Positions 55,487 through 64,000 of a DNA stretch of 64,000 nucleotides are shown one piece after another. Position 1 is the first letter of the stretch; the number at the start of each line of letters is the position of its first letter. This stretch comes from Dictyobacter kobayashii (GTDB lineage: Bacteria; Chloroflexota; Ktedonobacteria; Ktedonobacterales; Ktedonobacteraceae). The notes under the pieces were generated by a model. The model saw only the letters and a program-made list of their open reading frames with translations, was not told where the DNA came from and made no database searches. Both the position numbers and the translations under genes were made by a program. The DNA lies in NCBI RefSeq assembly GCF_003967555.1, contig NZ_BIFS01000001.1, positions 1,240,001 to 1,304,000 on the forward strand. The letters are read 5' to 3'.

Positions 55487-58080
55487 TTACGGCCTGACAC
55501 CTGTCTGGCTGCTTACATCATTGCGAATGAAAAGCCCCATATCATAAGTACCATCGGTACTGCCAAAGGCCTTGCGCTGCCACCACCAGTTCCAGATATT
55601 ATTGACCGCCCGTGTCAGGTCAAATTTAGCGCCTGGAGGAGGATTATCGCCATAGCTTAACCAGAGCCAGGACCAACACCTACATAGGGCTGAGGATCGG
55701 TACAGGCATTGGTGGGCGTCACCTTACACGGTGGCGGCATATATCCTTGATCCCACTGGGTACGCATATGGTACTGGTGGAACTGATAGCTGTCGCGATA
55801 TTGATACTGCATGTTCACCATCTTATCGCCGCTCGTAATAATCACGGGAATATTCTGGGCCGTGGACTGACATCCAGTGGGATAGTTAAAGCAGACATTG
55901 GTATAGTCGCGCAGATACCAGGCAAACGGCCATGTTGCATCATCAACCAGGCCAATCGGGATCTGATGCTTGCCACCATAAAGTTTCTGATCCAGGGCCC
56001 CGATCTTATCCATCATGGTGTTAATGTCGGTGGTGGTCTGCACATAGATCATCATTTCATGTGGCGCATCGGCATAGTGCACAAAGGTCACCTGAAACAT
56101 ATTCTGCAGTGTGGGAATCAGCAAGAGCAGGGCTAAAACCACTGTCGCCACCGAGCTTCCCAGAGCCAGGCGTTTGCGCAGGCGCGCAGGCGCAACTGGT
56201 ACAGGAGCAACTGGTAGCGGCGACTCACCTTCTTCAAGTACAGGAGCTTCAGGGGCTGTTTCTACAGACGCAGGCGTTTCCGCTTCTACTGGCGCCGGTG
56301 CTACCGCTTCTACTGTCTGAGGCTGGGAACTATGACCAAAGCGCTCTTTAACGGCTTGCGCGATTTTGACCACGGCTGGCTCAAGGGCCACGGCCGCCAG
56401 TAACATCATCGGCATCGTCATATGGATCATCAACCAGGGCATCTTCTCACCAGCCCAGGTGTAGATAAACACGTTACCGATAAACCAGTAGACCAGAAAC
56501 AGACGGAAGCGCGTTGGGCGTACCAGGCAACGCACGAGGCCGACCAGGCCAAAGACCACGCCGATCTGCTCATAGAGTGGGATCAGCAAGAAGTAGTAGT
56601 ACCAGGGCTGGCCACCACGGGCCACCTGCTGCTGCTGTAGCCAGTAATAGAGGCCCTGCCAGATACCATCCCCGATACCATTAGGCAGATTGGTAAATAA
56701 GACGCTGAACAACACAATAAAGACAAACCAGCTACAGACCACGGCAAAGAACCAGTGTGTCCAGGGCATGGTCAAAATGGTATCCAGAACCGGCTGCCGC
56801 CGTCGCTCGACGCGCCGCGCCAGACCATGTCGTCCTGTTGGCACTTTCCCTTGTAGCTCACGCACCAATAAAATGGCAATCACTACCGCCAACAACATAC
56901 CCAACCAGGGCAAAAACGCCACCGTATTGGCCTTTAAGCGCGCCACATAGGCATCCGCGATACTGGTATTAGCCGGTGTCTTGGTGATGTAGATCGATAG
57001 GTCTTTCAACTTACCCAGGGCGATTTTAGCGATAACCCCCATGACAGCAAAGTAACCCAGCGTTAACCATGGCGCAGCGGTAACCGGCAAGTATTTCTGC
57101 CAACCGGTGCTACTCTGTCCCTCAACCTTGCGTATCTGCCAGCGCACCCCGAGTTCCCAGACGATCAGAGCTCCCAGGAAACTACCAAAGACGGCGATGG
57201 TCAGGAAAGTTGCTTCCTTAGTAGCATAGGAAAGGGTAAAGGCCAACGCGGCCACCAGGAGCCACCAGCCTTTGCGATCCCGCACATAGCGAGCGACAGC
57301 CACAACCGTGAGCAGGGTAAAGCAAGCCATGTAGATATCTTCACGCGCAAAACGTGAATAATAAACCATACTGGGAGAGACAGCCAGCAAGAAACAGGCC
57401 AGCCAGGCCCCAAATTTACCGATATAATCACGCAAGAAATATGGTAAACCAACCAGAACAGTACCCAGGCTAGCGGCCGCGATACGAACGGTGGTTGTAT
57501 TCACGCCATGATCAGGCGCCCCGATAAGCTGGCTAACCTTATAGATAAATGCAATGATATGAAATTGAAATGGGCCATGCGTTAACGGATCATAGCGATA
57601 GCAGGAGCTAGCAGCCGTTTGCGCACAGGTAAGCCAGTTCTCCATATTATTATGCATGAGTATTAATGAGAAATAAGCATGCAAACTTTCATCATGATGC
57701 AGTGGCTTATCACCCAGACCCCAGAAGCGCAGGATCGCCGCCAGGATGATCACGCCCCAAAAAGCAATACCGGTCCAAAGCTGCTCCCTGGTAGGTGGCC
57801 AGATAGGTTTTGCTACCTGCTCTGCTTCTGTATATTCTTCTTCAGCATGTTCCTCATCCTGCTCGGCAGGAATATCGGTCTCTGTGTATTCCGGCCAGAT
57901 CTGCGTGTCAGTTTCTTCAACTTCAGGCTCGCCAGATGTCTCAGCAAGTTCTGTAGCAGGCGCAGAAACATGATCAGTGGTGGTGACTGTTGGGTCACCA
58001 CCACCTTTTACATTTTCTTCAGAAACCAGACCATCAGGAGCAGTAATCTCTTCTTTTGGTTTGTTTTCAAAGCTCTTCAA
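55487..58080 (-). CDS. Agl23-like (TIGR03663) GT-C membrane protein, frameshifted near its end
   Basis: 864-residue polytopic membrane protein after repair. An acidic cytoplasmic head (about 95 residues) precedes about a dozen hydrophobic segments of GT-C glycosyltransferase type. The first outer loop has LRFWGLGDKPLHHDESLHAY, where the acidic DE pair is expected to be catalytic. A Pro/Ala/Glu-rich insert lies at about residues 590-640. One C is missing at the plus-strand G pair 55670-55671; the corrected end continues WLWLSYGDNPPPGAKF and stops at 55487. Archaeal relatives act with lipid-linked sugars in protein glycosylation. It lies 21 bp behind a paralogue. TTG 58080 has GGGAG upstream. 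Confidence 0.88.
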
Positions 58081-58101
58081 AGCGTTTCTCTCCCTATGGA
58101 T

Positions 58102-60390
58102 TTACTCCATATCACTGCGAATAAAAAATCCCATATCAGTTGCACCATCGATACTGCCAAAGGGTTTGCGTGTCCACCACCAATCCCATATATTCTTAAA
58201 TGCCAGCGGAGGATTAAAAAGCGCGCCATCCGGGGGAGTATCGCCATAACTCAACCAGAGCAATGGCCCAACGCCACCCCAGGTAGGTTGTCCCTGACAA
58301 GAATTGGTAGCACCAGGGACACACGGCTTTGGCTTATACCCTTCGTCCCACCAGGTACGTAAATGATAACGGTGAAACAGATAACCTGCTGTGTGACCAC
58401 TCGTATCACTGGTGCTGTACTGTGCCTGCGATTTGATAAGGTTATCGCTTCCTGTAATGATAGCCTCAGGATTGGAATCGGCACAACCTGTAGGGAAACC
58501 ATAACAGACATTAGGGTAATCTCGCAAGTACCAATAAAATGGCCAGGATGCATCCGTCATAACACCGATATTTAGTTTATGTTGACCATGATACAGTTTC
58601 TCGTCCAACTGGTCAATTTTGTTCATGACCGTAGGCACATCGGTGGTAGTCTGTACATAGATCATCATTTCATGTGGACCATCCGCGTAATGTACGAACG
58701 TGACCTGCAACATGTTCTGTAGCGTCAAGATCAATAAGAAAATTGCCGCTAACGCACCTGACACGGTACCAACGGGTAATCCAATACCTCTCTTTGATTG
58801 TACCTTATTTCTTCCTTTGTGCGTAAGTATCTGCCCGTTTTTTACTAATGCACTTAAACGAATGAACAGAGGCTCTAATCCAATCGCAGCTAACAACATC
58901 ATTGGCATGGTCATATGGATCATTAGCCAGGGCATCTTCTCACCAGCCCAGGAGTAGATGCCGATCGTTCCTGCACACCAGTACAGTAGAAAGAGACGGA
59001 AGCGATCTGGATGGCGCAGGCAGTGAAAAACACCAGCCAGGCTAAAAACCACACCGATCTGCTCATAGAGCGGGATCAGTAAGAGATAGTAATACCAGGG
59101 CTGGCTACCACGAGCTATCTGCTGCTGCTGCAACCAGTAGTAGAGGCCTTGCCAGATACCATCTCCAATACCTTTAGGAAAGTTGGTAAAGACTACTGAA
59201 AACAGGAGTACAAAGATAGAGCCAGCAGCGATCAGAGCCCCAAACCAGTGCTGCCAGGGCATAGTTACCAGAGCATCAAGAGTGGGCTGCGTTAGTGGAT
59301 CGACGCGAGCCGCTAAACCTTTGCGACCTGTTGCAGACTTCTTTTGAAAATGCTCGCTGCCCCAGCGGAACAACACATAAATACCAATCCCCAAACCCAG
59401 CCAGGGTAACACAGTGAGCGTCTGACTTTTTATAGTATTGATAATGGCATCAGAAGCGGCCGTATTTGTATTGATATAGATTGAGGTATCTCGCATCCAG
59501 CTAAACAGCCACTTTGCCAGTGGCGCACAGTAAATTACCAGCAAGACAAGACACAAAGGGGCCGCCGTTTTGGGCGCATACAGCCCCAGGGCAGAATCGG
59601 ATCGAAAGCGTGTGCGCACTGGAATCCTGCTACCAATCTCCCAGACCAGCACACCAAGCAGAAAACTTCCAAAAACAGCAATACTGAGAAATGTCGCTTC
59701 CTTGGTTGCATAAGAAAGAATAAAAGCGACCGCGCCCACTAGCAACCAGTTTCGCTGGCGGCTACGCATATAACGTCCAGCCGCAACGACTAATAGCAAG
59801 GTAAAGCAGGCCATATAAATATCTTCGCGCGCAAAGCGAGAAAAATAGACCATGCTGGGCGAGATAGCCAGTAAGAAACAGGCCAGCCAGGCAGCACGCC
59901 GTCCACCCAGGTAATCGCGAATAAGATATGGCAGGCCAACAATTACGGTCCCTAGTGTTGCCGCAGCGATACGGACAGTAGTTGTATTCACACCATGCTC
60001 AGATACACCCAACCACTGACAACACTGGTAGACAAAGGCAATGATATGAAATTGAAACGGCCCATGCAGGAGAGGATCATAATGATAACAGACTACTTTC
60101 TGATCAAAACAACTACGCCAATTCTGTAGATTACGCAGCAACTGCAATGAGTAATAAGCATGCAAGCTTTCATCATGATGTAACGGCTTGATACCTAGTT
60201 GCCAGAAACGTAACGCAGCTCCCAGTAAAATAACCAGCACAAAAGGCAACCACTGCTTTAATTGTTTGCCTGTAAACCAGTCAGGGCGAGGTAAGCCGAG
60301 TCGCACCTCCTTCTGTTCCACAGCATCAACATCTACCGGCTCCACGACATCCGCCACCTGTTGTGTATTTTTACTCCTATTTATTGGCAC
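58102..60390 (-). CDS. Agl23-like (TIGR03663) GT-C membrane protein, second copy
   Basis: About 762-residue paralogue of the next gene downstream, closely similar over most of its length (LRFWQLGIKPLHHDESLHAY, RIAAATLGTVIVGLPYLIRDYLG, YFSRFAREDIYMACFTLLLV, WAGEKMPWLMIHMTMPMMLL). It lacks the long acidic head and the Pro/Ala-rich insert. It probably transfers a sugar from a lipid carrier on the outer face of the membrane. GTG 60390 is preferred as start because GGAGGGA lies 5 bp before it; an in-frame start nine codons upstream has no such site. The frame is intact. Confidence 0.88.
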   Translation of the reverse strand: MPINRSKNTQQVADVVEPVDVDAVEQKEVRLGLPRPDWFTGKQLKQWLPFVLVILLGAALRFWQLGIKPLHHDESLHAYYSLQLLRNLQNWRSCFDQKVVCYHYDPLLHGPFQFHIIAFVYQCCQWLGVSEHGVNTTTVRIAAATLGTVIVGLPYLIRDYLGGRRAAWLACFLLAISPSMVYFSRFAREDIYMACFTLLLVVAAGRYMRSRQRNWLLVGAVAFILSYATKEATFLSIAVFGSFLLGVLVWEIGSRIPVRTRFRSDSALGLYAPKTAAPLCLVLLVIYCAPLAKWLFSWMRDTSIYINTNTAASDAIINTIKSQTLTVLPWLGLGIGIYVLFRWGSEHFQKKSATGRKGLAARVDPLTQPTLDALVTMPWQHWFGALIAAGSIFVLLFSVVFTNFPKGIGDGIWQGLYYWLQQQQIARGSQPWYYYLLLIPLYEQIGVVFSLAGVFHCLRHPDRFRLFLLYWCAGTIGIYSWAGEKMPWLMIHMTMPMMLLAAIGLEPLFIRLSALVKNGQILTHKGRNKVQSKRGIGLPVGTVSGALAAIFLLILTLQNMLQVTFVHYADGPHEMMIYVQTTTDVPTVMNKIDQLDEKLYHGQHKLNIGVMTDASWPFYWYLRDYPNVCYGFPTGCADSNPEAIITGSDNLIKSQAQYSTSDTSGHTAGYLFHRYHLRTWWDEGYKPKPCVPGATNSCQGQPTWGGVGPLLWLSYGDTPPDGALFNPPLAFKNIWDWWWTRKPFGSIDGATDMGFFIRSDME

Positions 60391-60450
60391 TTCATTCCCT
60401 CCAATTTCGCCACCCACAGTATGTCAAAAACAACCGCTCAAATAGTCATC

Positions 60451-60497
60451 TTCTGAGGTGCCAAAAGTGCGATGGGCGCACTTTTGGCACCTCAGAA
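60451..60497. repeat. 21-bp perfect hairpin
   Basis: TTCTGAGGTGCCAAAAGTGC plus G (60451-60471) pairs exactly with 60477-60497 around ATGGG. It lies between the DUF2298 gene and the Agl23-like genes. On the minus strand no T-tract follows the stem. Confidence 0.88.
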
Positions 60498-60583
60498 ATA
60501 AAAAAGATGCGGGCGCGCCAGCGCACGTCCACGCAAGAGCGGCACGCTTCCCATGATGATGAGAATAAGATGCATACTCAAGG

Positions 60584-63166
60584 TCAATTTTCCGCTTTCA
60601 CTTTATAAATGGAAACTCCTTGAGTGCTATAGACGATCTGCATAAATGCACCAAAACGCTTCAAATCAACCCCAGGATACTTTTTATACTCAAAAAATCC
60701 AACATAGACATACTGTGCATTATAATGTTTCAGTGTATTTAATACAACCGTGCTGCTCGTATTGGTATAAATCTTATCGATATCAGCGATACGATTATTA
60801 AAATCAAGTTGATTTTCTGGATGCTTCATATCTGCCAGCCAGGTGACACGCCACTGATATTCATGTCCTGGCCAATTGATCAGCGTTGGCAAGCCAGTAA
60901 ACACTGAGACGCGAGCACTAACGAAACGATAATCATCGCCATTCGCTTCTACAATGATCGGATCACCCACTACATTGGCATTCAGCCAGCGAATAGCAGC
61001 ATAATCCGCTGAGGTATCATAATCACAATCAGGTGGACGGCAAGTGGCCAGGTACGCCATGCCATCCAGAGTATAGGTCTCGGCCAGGTAGGGCTGAGGA
61101 TGATTTAGATCAATACGCCCATAACGCACAGGAGGGGCCAGGATCGGATAGGCCATACTCGCCAGCAAGAGCGCTCCCAGGGCCAGGCTCCACATGCCCA
61201 ACCCACTTCTCCATAGCCAGCGGCTCCGATTTGAGCGCTGAGCCAACACACGGATACTGGACAGGATAAAGTAAAGTCCCGCTCCCGAGCAGATCGAGAG
61301 TAAAGCCCAGGCCTGAAAGTAAAATTTAAAGACAGTATTCATCCGCAAAGCCGGCCCACCGGCAAAGACATCTTTTAAGTAGAAAACTTCACAACCAGCA
61401 ATAATCATAAAAGCGACTGACCCTAACAACAAAGTAAAGGCATGGGCGCGATTCTCTCTATGATAGAGCACTAAAATAAAGCCCGCTAATGCTAACGCGA
61501 CACTGGCTATACAGGTGGAGTAAGCAGGTAGGAACACCAATGCCACCAGGCATAGTAGAAAAAAGAGGCCCACGCTCAGGCAAAGCCCCAATAACACACG
61601 ACGTCTTCGTTGCTCGGGTGGTAGCATCCTACGCTGAACAGGTTTACTTTCTGAATCGATCACCCCAACACTGACTGAAACCGCATCCATGAGAGGATCA
61701 TCATGGCCTTGAAAGGCGTTCTCTATCCCAGGTGCGGGCTCAAAGGTAGCAGCCTGCATAATCACGGGCTCAGATCCCACAGGCATCGCGACCGCAACCT
61801 CTTCACTATCAGGTACAGGAGCCCGCAGTGGCCGCAATAGAGCACTTCCAACCAGCAGCGACAGAAACATAAAAATAAACAGGCCATAAATGAGGATTTC
61901 ATCGCTGATCGGTGAATGATTCGCCAATGGTATAATGCCAATTCCCTGTGATGGAGAAATGAAATTGAGGTAAAATGGCAGGTAAAGATTATAAGAGATG
62001 GCCAGCAGATAAAAGCTAATAATGCCCGTGTTAAGGAAAGTAGCCAGGCATAAGGCGGGGCGATGGGCCAGGTATTGCTGTATAAACACACACAACAGCG
62101 TCAAACCCATGTAGGTTGGATAATCCCAGCCATTCATTACAAACAGACCACCCAGCAACAGCGAGGTTACAAACAGGTTCAAATAGCGCGTCTTGCCAAT
62201 ACCGAAGAGGTTCATCCCCTTCCCATTCGGCTCTAGAAACCAATTCAATGCGATGCCAATACAAAGAATGGTAAAAGCCAGCGTTAACACATGCGCATGA
62301 AAACAGGACAAGACAAAACTAAAGGCCGGGAATTCATTGATGGTGTTATCAATGACCCGCGAAGGCGCGAACCAGTTAAACTGAAAACCAAAATCACCAT
62401 GATGCGCCCACCATTGTTGCGTCGACGCCAGGTTGCCCAGCACAAGCGCCATCATCACACTGAGAAGACCATATGGGATGGCAGGCATCAATTGAGATTG
62501 TTGAATTGCGTCGTTGTTCTCTTGCACACGCTGTCGCCACTGCCGGGCGCAGCCAACAATATTGCAGGTTACCCCAAACAGATTCAGGGCTGTTACCCCA
62601 TAGAAAAAACAGATTCCAGTATTAAAAGCCACCGAGGAAGTTTGTCCCAGTAGCTTGGCCAGGGTGGCCATCGTGTAATGAGCATAGTAATAATAGTTGA
62701 TACTATGTCCCGCATACCACATATCATTGGGTGGAAAATGAGGACTACGCATGATGCTTGACACAAAACCCTCATCCATAAACATCTCATAACCACGGAT
62801 ATCGGGTTTCAAGGAACGCAATACACCTAGAAGCCCCATCATGCAAAAAAAAATGATTTCGCTCGTTATAATATACACGCGATTATGCCGCACCAGTTGC
62901 CAGATCTGGGGAAACAGTGACAGGTAGGCAAAGCCACTGCCAGCAGCCAGCATCAACGTGATACCGAGAATAAATAACTGGCAATAGATCAGGGAATGCA
63001 GGCATATCAGCAAAAACCAGACACAAAAAGTCAGGATCGCAACCCCTAGAAGTTTGCTAAATGCCCAACCACGATCGGGCAAGTTACGAAAGACAGTAAA
63101 AGCGAGGGGAAGGCAGAGCAAACCCAACACTTCGATCAACGCCCATAATTGTACTAGTTCGATCAT
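60584..63166 (-). CDS. DUF2298 (Chlor_Arch_YYY) membrane protein
   Basis: 860-residue polytopic membrane protein with more than a dozen hydrophobic segments and a GT-C-like first outer loop containing YEMFMDEGFV. The family name comes from a YYY motif, and here HSINYYYYAHYTMATLAKL is seen. The C-terminal third is a soluble domain (residues from about 690) with YTLDGMAYLAT and GHEYQWRVTWLAD. Families of this kind occur in Chloroflexi and Archaea, often with the TIGR03663 type, as here. The reaction is unproven; transfer of lipid-linked sugars is likely. ATG 63166 follows GGGGAG by 5 bp. Confidence 0.88.
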   Translation of the reverse strand: MIELVQLWALIEVLGLLCLPLAFTVFRNLPDRGWAFSKLLGVAILTFCVWFLLICLHSLIYCQLFILGITLMLAAGSGFAYLSLFPQIWQLVRHNRVYIITSEIIFFCMMGLLGVLRSLKPDIRGYEMFMDEGFVSSIMRSPHFPPNDMWYAGHSINYYYYAHYTMATLAKLLGQTSSVAFNTGICFFYGVTALNLFGVTCNIVGCARQWRQRVQENNDAIQQSQLMPAIPYGLLSVMMALVLGNLASTQQWWAHHGDFGFQFNWFAPSRVIDNTINEFPAFSFVLSCFHAHVLTLAFTILCIGIALNWFLEPNGKGMNLFGIGKTRYLNLFVTSLLLGGLFVMNGWDYPTYMGLTLLCVFIQQYLAHRPALCLATFLNTGIISFYLLAISYNLYLPFYLNFISPSQGIGIIPLANHSPISDEILIYGLFIFMFLSLLVGSALLRPLRAPVPDSEEVAVAMPVGSEPVIMQAATFEPAPGIENAFQGHDDPLMDAVSVSVGVIDSESKPVQRRMLPPEQRRRRVLLGLCLSVGLFFLLCLVALVFLPAYSTCIASVALALAGFILVLYHRENRAHAFTLLLGSVAFMIIAGCEVFYLKDVFAGGPALRMNTVFKFYFQAWALLSICSGAGLYFILSSIRVLAQRSNRSRWLWRSGLGMWSLALGALLLASMAYPILAPPVRYGRIDLNHPQPYLAETYTLDGMAYLATCRPPDCDYDTSADYAAIRWLNANVVGDPIIVEANGDDYRFVSARVSVFTGLPTLINWPGHEYQWRVTWLADMKHPENQLDFNNRIADIDKIYTNTSSTVVLNTLKHYNAQYVYVGFFEYKKYPGVDLKRFGAFMQIVYSTQGVSIYKVKAEN

Positions 63167-63559
63167 AGACACTCCCCTAACGTTGCAATGCCAATAGACA
63201 GCCAGACAAATCTATTCTTCAAAGGAGATTGCGGTGTGACTCTACTGGATCACAAATATCTTATTCAGGTACATGATACACCGTATAGCAAACACAGTAA
63301 TTGGCCCTATGATCATCTTTTTTAAGTGAAAGAGATATAATCATCCATATTTCTTAGCAGTAATGAGCACATAATATGTGAGGGAGAAGCTTATATAAGC
63401 ATAAAAAGTTTCTTCTTCCAGCTGTTTTTATCATTAAAAACAAGCAAGAATAAGATTTACGCTACAATCTTATCAGAGACGAAAAACTGGCAGGGGGAGA
63501 TGGAATATGTAATCCTACCCAAGGATAAAAGTACTAATCGCAATATAACAGAAAAAAGC
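63167..63559. other. intergenic region
   Basis: About 390 bp between the last complete gene and the gene at the right edge, both on the minus strand. AT-rich, no supported frame. It should hold the DUF2298 promoter. Confidence 0.45.
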
Positions 63560-64000
63560 CTATTTGGGAGGCAGATTTAGACCTGCCATCAGCTTTTCAA
63601 GCAGTTGCTGTGAGGTATAGGGATAATGGGGATCGCGCACAAAGATACGTGCGGTGGGGTGATCAAATACAGAGTAACTTTCATCCGCGCTACTATCATC
63701 CAGGGTAATCCCAAAGAGATGGGGATGATTTTCAAATTGCGCGGCCAGATGAAAACCCAGTTGACCACTAAAAAGCAATTGATAATAGCGGATTGTCAGG
63801 GGATAGCGTTCAGGCGCGCGTGGAATCGACTTATCAAGGCGATCTGTGGGCATAGCAATCACATTAACCGTGGGCAACAGGGTCGCCAGCTGTTGGGCTT
63901 TGGCTTGCGTATCATCTCCATAGAGATCTAATCCGGTCGTAGACTGACCATTAGAGTCCATATACGTCGCCTGCGTGTACTGTTCAGGTGTATGTTTTCC
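63560..64000 (-). CDS. C-terminal end of a glycosyltransferase-like membrane protein (partial)
   Basis: The frame is open to the window edge, so this is the last 146 residues or so of a longer protein. It is soluble and has IPRAPERYPLTIRYYQLLF, SGQLGFHLAAQFENHPHLFG and YSVFDHPTARIFVRD, a tail I associate with large Chloroflexi GT-C/ArnT-like proteins whose soluble end follows the membrane domain. Position next to the DUF2298 and Agl23-like genes supports that. The family is not certain because the membrane part is outside the window. Confidence 0.6.
   Translation of the reverse strand, partial: GKHTPEQYTQATYMDSNGQSTTGLDLYGDDTQAKAQQLATLLPTVNVIAMPTDRLDKSIPRAPERYPLTIRYYQLLFSGQLGFHLAAQFENHPHLFGITLDDSSADESYSVFDHPTARIFVRDPHYPYTSQQLLEKLMAGLNLPPK

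Overview
The window comes from a bacterium that I would place in the Chloroflexota, most likely class Ktedonobacteria. Base composition is mid-range. The placement rests on four things seen here: tandem Agl23-type (TIGR03663-like) and DUF2298 (Chlor_Arch_YYY-like) membrane proteins, a fused shikimate kinase/3-dehydroquinate synthase, a secreted S53 peptidase, and an MglA-type GTPase beside NarL-type regulators. No 16S gene is present, so this is an inference.

Layout. 1-11.5 kb: a surface-polysaccharide cluster with two asparagine-synthase-like amidotransferases, two GT4 glycosyltransferases, a lipoprotein of glycoside-hydrolase-like type, a sugar-nucleotide epimerase, a Gfo/Idh dehydrogenase, a DegT aminotransferase and the priming sugar-phosphate transferase. 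11.5-13 kb: a GspE-N-like protein and an OmpR-type regulator. 13.7-20.2 kb (minus strand): DUF212, xseB, xseA, an accB-like gene, efp, an M24 peptidase, aroQ and aroKB. This resembles the aroQ-efp-accBC-xseAB region of Firmicutes, but accC is missing and the BCCP-like protein has lost its biotin lysine. 20.2-25 kb: a secreted CHAP protein, twin tRNA-Val genes and an S53 peptidase. 25.3-25.8 kb: long perfect palindromes. 25.8-35 kb (minus strand): ispG, rseP, dxr, cdsA, uppS, frr, pyrH, tsf and rpsB, the conserved translation/isoprenoid/envelope cluster, here divided by two intrinsic terminators. 35.4-49.3 kb: regulators, an ABC ATPase, dxs, gdhA, gatB, an MglA-like GTPase and glycogen phosphorylase. 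49.3-55.4 kb: GtrA, a repeat-rich intergenic stretch, and small metabolic enzymes. 55.5-64 kb (minus strand): two Agl23-like proteins, a DUF2298 protein and the end of another protein that runs off the window.

Data quality matters for every user of this annotation. I count 19 places in 15 genes where one base is missing from a short G or C run and the reading frame breaks. Restoring that base gives a full-length family member each time. Essential genes (pyrH, dxs) are hit and no A/T run is, so the breaks look like sequencing or assembly errors and not pseudogenes. I annotate those loci as single genes and give the position of the defect. The strongest biological leads are the biotin-less BCCP at the old acc locus, the archaeal-type glycosylation gene set, and a family of unusually long perfect hairpins, one of 40 bp next to a 36-bp tandem repeat and one inside a coding sequence.
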